From Chloroflexota bacterium (GTDB lineage Archaea; Iainarchaeota; Iainarchaeia; Iainarchaeales; GCA-2688035): DNA of 45,988 bases. The position numbers and the translations under genes are program-made. The notes under the pieces are model-generated. The model ran no database searches. It was not told where the DNA came from and saw nothing but the letters and a program-made list of their open reading frames with translations. Location: assembly GCA_017610335.1 (NCBI GenBank), contig JAFCCG010000006.1, forward strand, positions 1 to 45,988, in the 5' to 3' direction. Shown in pieces: positions 7,481-14,728 of the stretch; within the stretch, counting starts at the first letter, position 1; each line of letters starts with the position of its first letter.

Positions 7481-8395
7481 ATGGCTTTTTCTATTGGAAA
7501 TGTTAAAATGAAGAACCGGCTGGTTCTGGCTCCAATGTATAGGGTGACCGATTTGGCTTTTAGGCTTATTTGCAGGGAGCAGGGGGCAGGATTGTGCTAT
7601 TCTGAGATGGTTAATTCCGAGGCCTTGATTAGGAACAATAAGGCGGCTCAGGCCCTTTCCCTTTCCTGCAAGGAGGACAGGCCTCTTGCAATGCAGGTTT
7701 TTGGCGCAAGGGTTGAAAGCATGAAAAAGGCCGCGGAAACCCTTTGCAGGGAGCACGAATTTGACTTTTTGGACCTAAACCTTGGCTGCCCCTCTGATAA
7801 TGTGATTAATCAGGGCGCGGGCTCTGCTTTGCTCAAGCGCCCTAAGAGGATTGCCGAAATTATTGCTTCCTGGCAGGATTTTGGAAAGCCTGTTACTGCC
7901 AAAATTCGTTCAGGACAGAATATTCTGCATTCAATTAAGCTTGCAAAGGAAATTGAGCGGGCTGGGGCAAGCGCTATTGCGCTTCACGCAAGGCCTGTAA
8001 GGCAGAAAAACAAGGGACTGGTTGACTTTGTTGCAATTAAGCGCGTGAAAAAAGCGGTCGGAATTCCTGTTATTGGAAACGGCGGGGTCAAGAGTCAGGT
8101 GGATTTTGAAAGAATGGTTGAAAAAACCGGGTGCGATGCTGTAATGGTTGGAACCGCCGCAATTGGAAACCCTGGAATTTTTGCCGAAATTTTGGGAAAG
8201 AAACCAATTTTCAGAGAACAGGCTTTTTTGCGTTATCTTGAATTATCCCACAAGTTTGGCGTTGATTCCTATTTTGGCAGGATGAAAACACAGGCGGTTA
8301 AATTTTTTGAAAAGGATAAGGAAAAAATGCAACTGTTTCAAAAAACCAAAACATTGGAAGAGCTTACTTTGGTTGCCACCTTGAAAAAGCAATAG
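7481..8395 (+). CDS. dus: tRNA-dihydrouridine synthase
   Basis: A 304-residue FMN-dependent enzyme that reduces uridine to dihydrouridine in the tRNA D-loop. The TIM barrel starts with LVLAPM at 15-19, followed by SEMVNSEAL and AMQVFG. The catalytic Cys103 lies in LNLGCPSDNVINQGAGSALL, and the phosphate-binding end has VIGNGGV and VMVGTAAIGNP. All key motifs are present and the length fits the family, with a short helical C-terminal domain. A TATA-like TTTAATATT lies about 35 bp before the ATG and no ribosome site is seen, so it is probably leaderless. It starts a plus-strand run with the GGDEF gene. Confidence 0.92.
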   Translation: MAFSIGNVKMKNRLVLAPMYRVTDLAFRLICREQGAGLCYSEMVNSEALIRNNKAAQALSLSCKEDRPLAMQVFGARVESMKKAAETLCREHEFDFLDLNLGCPSDNVINQGAGSALLKRPKRIAEIIASWQDFGKPVTAKIRSGQNILHSIKLAKEIERAGASAIALHARPVRQKNKGLVDFVAIKRVKKAVGIPVIGNGGVKSQVDFERMVEKTGCDAVMVGTAAIGNPGIFAEILGKKPIFREQAFLRYLELSHKFGVDSYFGRMKTQAVKFFEKDKEKMQLFQKTKTLEELTLVATLKKQ

Positions 8396-8464
8396 AATTG
8401 CCTTTAACAATTTTTTTCCATTAAAAAGCAATAACCTTAAATTGTTTAACTACGAGATTCTTTT

Positions 8465-9304
8465 ATGCCTCAACAAAAGCCTGTTCCTTTAACCCAGTTT
8501 AGTTTAAGGAGCCAAAAAAAACGCAAGCAGATTAAGCACCCGCTTGTTTTGCTAAAGGGTGTGCGAAAGCTGCGGGCTGCAAGGAAAAGAATGATTGCCA
8601 GGGAATTAAGGGAGCTTAAAAGGCTTAGCAGGGCAAAAGACATCAAAACGGAAGAAATTCTTAGAAAAATTGAGCGGATTCAAACTCTTGAGGAAAAAGC
8701 AGGAATTTTGCTTCGGAAAAGAATCGGGCAAAAGGAATGGATTGCAATGCACGATCCTGAATTTCGAAGCCTTTTCAACAGGCTGTTCTTTTTTCAAAAA
8801 ATGGTGGCAGAGCTTAGGAAAAAAGGCCCACATTCACTTATATACCTTGACATGGATTACCTTAAGCGGGTAAACAAGCGTTTTGGAAGAAAAGAAGGAG
8901 GCCTTGCCTTTCTTACAGCTTTTGCAAAAGCCTTTTCCAAAGCTGTTTCAAGAAAAGGTTTTGCAGGGCATATTGGCGGAGACGAATTTGTTGCTTACCT
9001 GCCAATGAAGGCAGAAGATGCCAAAATCCTTTTGTTTTCCTATTTTGGCGCAAAAAGCACAAAAGTTAAAGAGCTTAAACAATGGAAAAATTATGAAAAT
9101 GCGCGTGCATTGAAAGGAATTTCCCTCACTTTTAGTGCAGGAATAATCCAATTAGAGCCTGGTGCGGATGTAAACAGGGCGGAGTATGCTGCTGATCTGC
9201 TTTGCCAAATGGCTAAAAGAAATAAGAACGTGAATACCGTTTCAATCAGAAACAATTTGGTCAAGTTTGAAAAAGAGCTTGCCAAAAAAAGGGCCAAAAT
9301 TTAA
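8465..9304 (+). CDS. GGDEF-domain protein (putative diguanylate cyclase)
   Basis: A 279-residue protein. Residues 1-90 are very basic and helical with a likely coiled coil. From 95 on a GGDEF fold appears: AMHDPEFRSLFNRLFFFQKM corresponds to the 'D-x-L-T-x-x-x-N-R' start, IYLDMDYLKRVNKRFGRKEG gives Asp129 and Asp131 for metal, and HIGGDEFVAYLP holds the GGDEF signature at 171-175. Known family members make cyclic di-GMP from two GTP. The active-site signature is intact, while the usual Asn-Asp after the metal site is Asn-Lys. No sensor domain or membrane segment is visible. GGDEF proteins are rare in archaea. Confidence 0.82.
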   Translation: MPQQKPVPLTQFSLRSQKKRKQIKHPLVLLKGVRKLRAARKRMIARELRELKRLSRAKDIKTEEILRKIERIQTLEEKAGILLRKRIGQKEWIAMHDPEFRSLFNRLFFFQKMVAELRKKGPHSLIYLDMDYLKRVNKRFGRKEGGLAFLTAFAKAFSKAVSRKGFAGHIGGDEFVAYLPMKAEDAKILLFSYFGAKSTKVKELKQWKNYENARALKGISLTFSAGIIQLEPGADVNRAEYAADLLCQMAKRNKNVNTVSIRNNLVKFEKELAKKRAKI

Positions 9305-9352
9305 TATAAGAAATATTTTTATATACCAACGTTCCTTATATTATTGAATTTT

Positions 9353-9862
9353 ATGTCTCTCAAGAAAAAATCCGCAAAGAAAAAAACCAACCTAAAAAAA
9401 GCCGTTAAAGTCAGGGCAATAAAGGTTGTAAAAGGCAAAAAGCCAAGGGCTGTTAAGTTCAGGTCTGATGGGGGCAAATCAAAGGCTGTAAGGCGCAAAC
9501 CTACTGCGAAGAAAGCAGGTTTTGAGGCAAAAACAGTTTCCTTGCATTCAGAGCTAAGGCTTGTCAGGCAGGCTCTTGAAAAAAATGATTCAGCGCTTTC
9601 AAAAAAAATTGGTGAAAAAATCAGGCTTGAAAATTCCCTGAATTCTTTGCTTAGCAGGAATTTTGCAGCAGAAAAAGAGCTTCTTTTAACTCTCAAAGCA
9701 AGTTCTTTCAAAAAGCAGGATATTTTAAGAAAGGAAATTTCTTCTTTGGAAAAAATTAACAAAGTTTACGAAGAAAAAAAGGCAAGGATTGATCAGGCAA
9801 AAAGTAAACAAAATGCCTTGAAAAAACAGCTTCAGTTGCTTGAAAAAAAGGTAGGTATTTGA
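9353..9862 (+). CDS. Coiled-coil protein with a basic N-terminus
   Basis: A 169-residue protein. Residues 1-55 are strongly basic (MSLKKKSAKKKTNLKKAVKV...), residues 65-165 form a long coiled coil with heptad Leu/Ile (LHSELRLVRQALEKNDSALS, ISSLEKINKVYEEKKARID). ATG at 9353 is used rather than the upstream TTG because a TATA box (AAATATTTTTATATACC) ends about 25 nt upstream. The stop is 2 nt before the next ATG, so the two coiled-coil genes form an operon. The basic end could bind nucleic acid; function unknown. Confidence 0.65.
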   Translation: MSLKKKSAKKKTNLKKAVKVRAIKVVKGKKPRAVKFRSDGGKSKAVRRKPTAKKAGFEAKTVSLHSELRLVRQALEKNDSALSKKIGEKIRLENSLNSLLSRNFAAEKELLLTLKASSFKKQDILRKEISSLEKINKVYEEKKARIDQAKSKQNALKKQLQLLEKKVGI

Positions 9863-9864
9863 AT

Positions 9865-10911
9865 ATGGCGCAAGAAAAAATTAAAGGTATTAAGAAGAAA
9901 ACAGCAATGCTTGAAAAGGAAATCCTGGAAAGGCACAAAAAATCACTTGCACTTACAAGAAAAGCAATTTCCCTCGAAGACAGGCTTAACGCCATTCTTT
10001 CAAAACAGCTTGTCATTGAAAAGGCAAAGATTGCAAAAGCAAAATCCGTCTCAAAAAAAATTGAAAAAAAGCTTGTGGAAAAAGTCAATGCACTTAAAAG
10101 AAAAAGAAAGAATTATGAGAAAAAGCGCGAAATGATTAAACGCGTTAAGGAAAAAACCGCAAAAATTAAATCCGAATTGAATTCTCTTGAATCAAATATA
10201 TACAGGGAAACAGCAGAGCTTTACAAAATCAACGCCTTCAAAAAGGCAATTCAAAAAAAGCCCAAAGTTGTTGTGAATCCAAAGGCGGTTGCAAAACCGA
10301 AAGTTGCTGCGAAGCCAATGCCTGTTGCAAGGGCAAAGCCTGCAAAAAAACCAGCTAAATTAAAGCATTTTACAGTGCCAAAAGAAGCAAAGCCAGAAAG
10401 TGCTTTCAAACCATGGGAAAAAAAAGAAACCAAAGAAGAAAACGTCTTTTCTTTAAAGCCCGAACCAGAAAAAATGGAAGAGGCAAACCCCTGGGCAAAA
10501 TCCGAAGAGCCTAAAGAAGAAATAACGGAAGAAATTCCAAAACCTTTTGAACAATTTGAAGTGTCCAAAGAAAAGGCTGCAGAAGACCCTGAAGAAGAGC
10601 GTGTGCCAAAAGAAGAAAAGGAAGCGCTTTTTGAAAAGGAAGGGCCTGTTGGGGAAGAAAAATCTGCCGAAACAAAGGCTGGAAAGCAAGGCTTTGAAGA
10701 AAAGCCAGAGGAAGGGCTTGAGCCATTGCATTCTTTGGATGAAAAAAAAGAGCCTGAGAAGAAACCTCCTTGGGCTTCGTTTGAGGAAAAGCCTAAGGAA
10801 GAAGCTCTTGGCACAAATAAAGAGGGTGCCGAAACAGGAAAAACTGAGAAAAAAGAAGAATCCAGCTTGTTTAAGAAAAAAGAAAAAAAAGAAACCGATT
10901 CAGAAAACTAA
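9865..10911 (+). CDS. Coiled-coil protein with a Pro/Glu/Lys-rich tail
   Basis: A 348-residue protein. Residues 1-125 form a coiled coil like that of the preceding gene, residues 130-170 are a basic Ala/Pro/Lys linker (PKVVVNPKAVAKPKVAAKP), and 175-348 are a disordered acidic tail with repeated 'PW-x-K/F-E' modules (FKPWEKKE, NPWAKSEE, PPWASFEE). The ATG lies just after the preceding stop with AGGT as a weak ribosome site. The pair may work together as a scaffold; no enzymatic motif is present. Family not recognised. Confidence 0.65.
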   Translation: MAQEKIKGIKKKTAMLEKEILERHKKSLALTRKAISLEDRLNAILSKQLVIEKAKIAKAKSVSKKIEKKLVEKVNALKRKRKNYEKKREMIKRVKEKTAKIKSELNSLESNIYRETAELYKINAFKKAIQKKPKVVVNPKAVAKPKVAAKPMPVARAKPAKKPAKLKHFTVPKEAKPESAFKPWEKKETKEENVFSLKPEPEKMEEANPWAKSEEPKEEITEEIPKPFEQFEVSKEKAAEDPEEERVPKEEKEALFEKEGPVGEEKSAETKAGKQGFEEKPEEGLEPLHSLDEKKEPEKKPPWASFEEKPKEEALGTNKEGAETGKTEKKEESSLFKKKEKKETDSEN

Positions 10912-10955
10912 TTGCCGGTTTTTTCCGTTCAGGCCTTGTCGAAATAAAATACAAT

Positions 10956-11417
10956 TCATTCTTTTTTCCAAATGCAGCCTTTTCCCTCAGTAGCCTTTTC
11001 TTCGGCTTTGCCAAAAAGGCCCGACATTGAAGTATCTGGTTCAAATTCAAATGCAAAAGCAAAACCTTCTTCTACAAGAACAAGGTTTACAAAAATTCCG
11101 TCAACATAAGCAAAGCGCACAAGCCTTCCATATTTATCTCTGTGCGATTTGTCTTTATACAGCAAAACTTCCTTGTCTAAAACAAGTTCCTGCAGCCTAT
11201 TTTTCGCTTCTTCAAAACATATTTCTCCTCTTTCAGGTGTATCAATACCAATTAATCTTACTCTTTCTTCATTTTCCAGAACAAAAGTATCGCCGTCTAT
11301 TACTCTTACAACAGATTCTTTTTCCAATGCTTCAAATTCATTCTGTTCTGCTTCAAATTTCACACACCCGGTTAGTACAATTGTTAGCAAAATCAAAAGC
11401 AAAACAAATTGTTTCAT
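10956..11417 (-). CDS. Staphylococcal-nuclease-like (thermonuclease) lipoprotein
   Basis: A 153-residue protein with a lipoprotein signal (MKQFVLLLILLTIVLTGC, lipobox LTGC) followed by an SNase domain. VRVIDGDTFVL carries the first calcium-binding Asp; VRLIGIDTPERG gives the Arg, Asp and Glu equivalents of Arg35, Asp40 and Glu43; DKYGRLVRFAYVDG gives the Arg87 equivalent. It should be an extracellular, membrane-anchored, calcium-dependent nuclease of DNA and RNA, possibly for nucleotide scavenging. All catalytic residues are present. Confidence 0.9.
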   Translation of the reverse strand: MKQFVLLLILLTIVLTGCVKFEAEQNEFEALEKESVVRVIDGDTFVLENEERVRLIGIDTPERGEICFEEAKNRLQELVLDKEVLLYKDKSHRDKYGRLVRFAYVDGIFVNLVLVEEGFAFAFEFEPDTSMSGLFGKAEEKATEGKGCIWKKE

Positions 11418-11464
11418 AATTTATGCCTTGTTTAAAACTGCTTTTTTAATCTTGCTTTACTGCG

Positions 11465-11731
11465 CTAATCAACGAAGCAGGACCGGAGTTGCAAAACTGG
11501 GAATGGTATTGTGTTTGCCGGGACTGCTGTTGTGTTTACTGGAACTGTAGTGGTCGCTTTTGAAAAAACAAGGTTTGTTTTTTCCCCATTTAAAGATTTA
11601 AATGGTTTTTTTTTCAAACCGTTTTTTTTTCCAAGTTGTCTTGATTGAAATCCAAACCACTCACTTCCTCTATTTTTCCTCGCTGGCAGGCGTTTGCTTA
11701 AATTCTTTTCGCTCTTTTTCTTTCTGTACAC
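11465..11731 (-). CDS. Possible small basic protein (GTG start)
   Basis: An 88-residue frame with protein-like composition: a basic N-terminal half (VYRKKKSEKNLSKRLPARKN) and a C-terminal Thr/Val/Pro segment (KATTTVPVNTTAVPANTIPF). It lacks an ATG near the start, has no obvious ribosome site, and no family is recognised. It may be a gene fragment; the opposite strand also reads open here. Confidence 0.3.
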   Translation of the reverse strand: MYRKKKSEKNLSKRLPARKNRGSEWFGFQSRQLGKKNGLKKKPFKSLNGEKTNLVFSKATTTVPVNTTAVPANTIPFPVLQLRSCFVD

Positions 11732-11762
11732 AAGAGAGAGAAAGAGAAAAGAGTTGTTTTGA

Positions 11763-11963
11763 ATGAAGTGTGCAAAATGCGGAAACCAAGCGTCAAAGTA
11801 TAACAAGGAAGGCTTTCCTGTGTGTGCAAGGCATTTAAAAATAAAAATAAAGCCACCTAAGTGTCCTAATTGTAAGCTTGAAATGGTTGTCAGAGAGGGA
11901 AAGTTTGGAAGATTTTGGGGATGTCCTGCTTTTCCAATGTGCGACGGACTTCAGAGCTTTTAA
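11763..11963 (+). CDS. Topoisomerase-type zinc-ribbon protein
   Basis: A 66-residue protein with two zinc-binding modules: MKCAKCGNQASKYNKEGFPV then VCARH, and CPNCKLEMVVREGKFGRFWG then CPAFPMC. The second matches the C-terminal zinc finger of DNA topoisomerase I (C-P-x-C-x14-16-W-G-C-x-x-x-P-x-C). The protein is likely a stand-alone nucleic-acid-binding zinc ribbon. Promoter signals are weak. Confidence 0.75.
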   Translation: MKCAKCGNQASKYNKEGFPVCARHLKIKIKPPKCPNCKLEMVVREGKFGRFWGCPAFPMCDGLQSF

Positions 11964-12020
11964 TTCTGCTATTGCTTTTATTGTTTACAGCTTCTTGTAC
12001 TGCCATTTTTTCAAAAAGAT

Positions 12021-12725
12021 TTAGCATATTTGTGTTTCAATGCAGTTTGAGCCCATTGTTAAAAGAACACATTCCTCTGACATAGCACTTGGCGCCACAA
12101 GAGGGCATTGCACTTCGTCACCCCAGCTGCCGTCTGCTTCAAGCTTGTAAAATGTTGATCCTCCTCCTTCCAGCGAGCTTACTGTTCTTGCATATTCCCC
12201 GCATACATAAACAGCTGCTACATTGGGCTGTCCGCAGAATGCCTGTGCATAGTATTCAGTTCCTTCAATAGGTGGCTCGCATATTTTTTCAACACAATTT
12301 TCTCCCTGAAAAAAGGTTTTACATTTTACTGACATTGCACCAGATTCATCAGGACATTGCACTCCTGCATCCAGTGCCCCGTCTTTAACAGTATAATATG
12401 TGGATTCTCCGCCAATCAATTTGCTAACGACCTGAATATAGTTTTCACATACATAGATTGTATCGACATTTGGTTTATTGCAAAAGCCACCGGCTAATTG
12501 TTCAAGCTCTTGTGTTTCATCACATTCCTCTTCCCATTCTCTTATGCATTTTTGTTTTGGTTCGCACCATGTGTAGCCTGCTGATGGTATGCATCCATAT
12601 TCATCTACGTCCCCGCCGACTATTGGTGCCGGAGTTGGCGTTGGGGCTGGAGGAGTTGGCTGAACGCAGCCACTTAACAACAGCATTGCTAAAACTAAAG
12701 CGATTGCTATATAAGTAATTTTCAT
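12021..12725 (-). CDS. Cys-rich lipoprotein with a GGDxDExGC module and a duplicated domain
   Basis: A 234-residue exported protein. MKITYIAIALVLAMLLLSGC is a lipoprotein signal (lipobox LSGC). A Pro/Thr linker leads to GGDVDEYGCIPSAGYTWC...KQKCIREWEEEC, a four-Cys module that recurs twice more in this window. Then two copies of a roughly 65-residue domain follow, one starting FCNKPNVDTIYVCENY and one FCGQPNVAAVYVCGEY, each with about six Cys. The ATG at 12725 is chosen over an upstream one because it begins the signal peptide and has a TATA box (CATATATATTGG) about 25 bp upstream. Surface-anchored; ligand unknown. Confidence 0.8.
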   Translation of the reverse strand: MKITYIAIALVLAMLLLSGCVQPTPPAPTPTPAPIVGGDVDEYGCIPSAGYTWCEPKQKCIREWEEECDETQELEQLAGGFCNKPNVDTIYVCENYIQVVSKLIGGESTYYTVKDGALDAGVQCPDESGAMSVKCKTFFQGENCVEKICEPPIEGTEYYAQAFCGQPNVAAVYVCGEYARTVSSLEGGGSTFYKLEADGSWGDEVQCPLVAPSAMSEECVLLTMGSNCIETQIC

Positions 12726-12819
12726 TTGTTTTAGTTTAAGAATAATCCAATATATATGTCTTTCCTTTTTAGAAATCGTACTTTTAAAATTTTCCGAAAA
12801 TCGCGCAAACCATTTTTTT

Positions 12820-12942
12820 TTAGCCAAACAGGCATTCTTCTTCCCCTGGTCTTATGCATTTTTGTAGCGGAGCACACCATTCATATTCTGTGTCAAGGTT
12901 GCATCCATGCGAGTCTACAAGGCTTTCTTTATTTGGTTTCAT
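12820..12942 (-). CDS. 40-residue protein consisting of the four-Cys module
   Basis: The frame encodes MKPNKESLVDSHGCNLDTEY...WCAPLQKCIRPGEEEC and ends two residues later. All four Cys of the GC-x9-WC-x5-C-x6-C module seen in the neighbouring lipoprotein are kept, but there is no signal peptide. The TATA box at 12957-12974 lies about 23 bp upstream, giving a leaderless start. It may be a partial copy of the lipoprotein module that still has a promoter, or a real minimal protein. Confidence 0.5.
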   Translation of the reverse strand: MKPNKESLVDSHGCNLDTEYEWCAPLQKCIRPGEEECLFG

Positions 12943-12956
12943 CTAAAGTACAAACT

Positions 12957-12974
12957 GCTATATATATATCTTTA
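12957..12974. promoter_or_regulatory. Bidirectional TATA box
   Basis: GCTATATATATATC is nearly symmetric and lies about 23-25 bp from the ATG of the minus-strand 40-residue gene and from the ATG of the plus-strand GIY-YIG gene. One box could serve both leaderless genes. Confidence 0.45.
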
Positions 12975-12989
12975 GCCCTTTTTTTGTCA

Positions 12990-13253
12990 ATGCAGTTTTA
13001 TGTTTACCTGCTTGAATGCAGTGACAAAAGCCTTTACTGTGGCTGGACAATTAATTTGAAAAAAAGGCTCAAAGCCCACAATTCAGGAAAGGCAAGCAAG
13101 TATACAAGGGCAAGGCTTCCGGTCGAGCTTGTCTTCTTTGAGGGGGCAAAAACAAAGTCTGCGGCACTGAAGCGCGAATCCGAAATAAAGTCTTTTTCAA
13201 GGAAGAAAAAGCTTTCTTTGGCTGTGGCAAGCCACTGGCTTGGAAAGAGTTAA
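12990..13253 (+). CDS. GIY-YIG nuclease-family protein (UPF0213/YhbQ-like)
   Basis: An 87-residue protein with one GIY-YIG domain: QFYVYLLECSDKSLYCGWTI (the Y-V-Y ... Y-C-G form of GIY-YIG), NLKKRLKAHNSGKASKYTRA, then PVELVFFEGAKTKSAALKRE with the catalytic Glu, and the YhbQ-like end EIKSFSRKKKLSL. Members are single-domain nucleases thought to act in DNA repair. The ATG at 12990 is favoured by the TATA box 25 bp upstream and because the longer frame has no family similarity. Confidence 0.85.
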   Translation: MQFYVYLLECSDKSLYCGWTINLKKRLKAHNSGKASKYTRARLPVELVFFEGAKTKSAALKRESEIKSFSRKKKLSLAVASHWLGKS

Positions 13254-13280
13254 ATACTTCTTTTGCTTTTCTTATTCGGT

Positions 13281-13898
13281 ATGCTAACAGAACGGCAGGA
13301 AACTTCGTTTATTACAACAAAGCGCTTTGAGGCATTGGTTGATGCAATATTCGGGGTGGCAATGACTATTCTTGTCCTTTCCTTTTCAATTCCGTTTTTT
13401 ACAGAACTTCCTTCAAACCAGGCGCTTTTGAATTCCCTTGCTCAAATGTCACACCAGTTTGTCATATATATTTTTGCCTTTGTTCTCCTTGCAACGTTTT
13501 GGTACCACCACCATGAATTCTTTTCTATTATCAAGAAGGCTGATTATGCCTTCTTTTGGATAAACGTTTTCTGGCTTATGCTTATTGCCATCGTTCCCTT
13601 CTCTGTTTCTTTAACCAGCGGTTTTGGTCCTTTTGAGCTTTCGGCAATCATCTTTCATACAAACATGCTTATCATAAGCCTGCTTTCATACCTTTCAATA
13701 ACCTATGCAATCAGGAAAGGCTTTACTCTCAGCAGGCGTAGGGCAAAAAAGATTCAAATAGCCTGCCTCTCTCTCCCATGCGCGGCAATTGTTGCCATTG
13801 CCCTTGCCTTCTTTACCCCCAGATTTAGCTATCTTGCATACTTCTTGGTTTTTGGCTTTGACTATTTGATTCCGAGAATTTTGCCAAAAGGTAAATAG
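13281..13898 (+). CDS. TMEM175-like potassium channel (DUF1211)
   Basis: A 205-residue protein with six likely membrane helices. The first helix region TKRFEALVDAIFGVAMTILV matches the TMEM175 pattern R-x-E-A-x-x-D-x-x-x-x-x-x-x-T-L-L-V. The typical FSD of the family is LVD here. HQFVIYIFAFVLLATFWYHH and the following helices also fit. Prokaryotic members form tetrameric K+-selective leak channels with a pore lined by helix 1. The TATA box (GTTAAATAC) lies at the end of the preceding gene about 30 bp upstream, giving a leaderless message. Confidence 0.8.
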   Translation: MLTERQETSFITTKRFEALVDAIFGVAMTILVLSFSIPFFTELPSNQALLNSLAQMSHQFVIYIFAFVLLATFWYHHHEFFSIIKKADYAFFWINVFWLMLIAIVPFSVSLTSGFGPFELSAIIFHTNMLIISLLSYLSITYAIRKGFTLSRRRAKKIQIACLSLPCAAIVAIALAFFTPRFSYLAYFLVFGFDYLIPRILPKGK

Positions 13899-13924
13899 GT
13901 CTAAAACAGAAAGGCAAATAACCA

Positions 13925-14680
13925 CTATTCTTCAATCCTGTTAAAAGCCAAGATTGCGATTGCAATGAATGCAATTGTAAAGGCCGAGATTACGGCAAAG
14001 CATGTTGCAAAAGGGACCTCGGAATATCCCAAAAGAATAAACCTAAGCCCGTTTACCCCGTATGTTAACGGGTCAAACATTGACGCAGCCTTTAGAATTT
14101 CGGGCGCGGTTGAAAGCGGAAACAGGGCTCCGCTTAAGAAAAACAAGGGCATGATTAAAAAATTCATGATAATCTGGAAGCCGTGCATGTCCTCCATTTT
14201 TGACGCAATTGTAATTCCCAAAGAAACAAACATTACTGAAATCATGAACATGAACACAAGCAGCAATACCGCGTTTCCAATCTGAAAATTGACCCCCAAA
14301 AAGAAGGCGATTAGCATTATGATAATCCCCTGAAACATTGCTGTTGTTGCCCCTCCCAACGCCTTTCCTATTACAATTGAAGTCCTGCTTACAGGCGCAA
14401 CCAATGTTTCTTTCAAAAAGCCAAACTGCCTGTCTATTAGCACAATGATGCCTGAAAACATTGAGCCAAACATCAAAACCATTCCTATTATGCCAGGGGT
14501 AATAAACTCCAGGTAATTGCCTTCCATTGGCAGGGCAAAGGCATTGCTCAGCCCTGTTCCGAGGATTGCAAGAAAAAAGAACGGCATTCCAAGGCTTCCG
14601 ATAACGCGGCTTTTTGCCCTAAAAAACCTTATCAGCTCACGCTTCCAAAGGGCGTAAATTGCCTCAATTTCGCGATTCAT
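13925..14680 (-). CDS. ABC-2-type exporter permease (DrrB-like)
   Basis: A 251-residue membrane protein with six predicted helices and the ABC-2 membrane signature region (LMFGSMFSGIIVLIDRQFGF, then LKETLVAPVSRTSIVIGKAL). It starts MNREIEAIYALWKRELIRFF, typical of DrrB/NodJ permeases. It lies directly downstream of its ATPase gene, so the two subunits probably make a drug, lipid or polysaccharide exporter. GGGGGCAGAAAAG before the ATG serves as ribosome site and is repeated 35 bp upstream. Confidence 0.9.
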   Translation of the reverse strand: MNREIEAIYALWKRELIRFFRAKSRVIGSLGMPFFFLAILGTGLSNAFALPMEGNYLEFITPGIIGMVLMFGSMFSGIIVLIDRQFGFLKETLVAPVSRTSIVIGKALGGATTAMFQGIIIMLIAFFLGVNFQIGNAVLLLVFMFMISVMFVSLGITIASKMEDMHGFQIIMNFLIMPLFFLSGALFPLSTAPEILKAASMFDPLTYGVNGLRFILLGYSEVPFATCFAVISAFTIAFIAIAILAFNRIEE

Positions 14681-14728
14681 CTTTTCTGCCCCCGAATGCT
14701 TGTTTCCCTGTTCATCTTTTCTGCCCCC
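14676..14728 (-). repeat. 35-bp tandem duplication at the ATPase/permease junction
   Basis: The 18-bp core TTCATCTTTTCTGCCCCC occurs at 14676-14693 and again at 14711-14728. Each copy holds a GGGGGCAGAAAAGATGAA segment on the minus strand. In the upstream copy the ATG overlaps the ATPase stop (ATGA) and opens a dead-end frame, MNRETSIRGQKR-stop, that mimics the true permease start MNREIEAI. Confidence 0.85.

Noticed and set aside
10251-10814. 187-residue minus-strand frame opposite the coiled-coil protein
   Set aside because: It is a shadow: Ser/Phe/Gly-rich antisense of a Lys/Glu/Pro-rich coding region.
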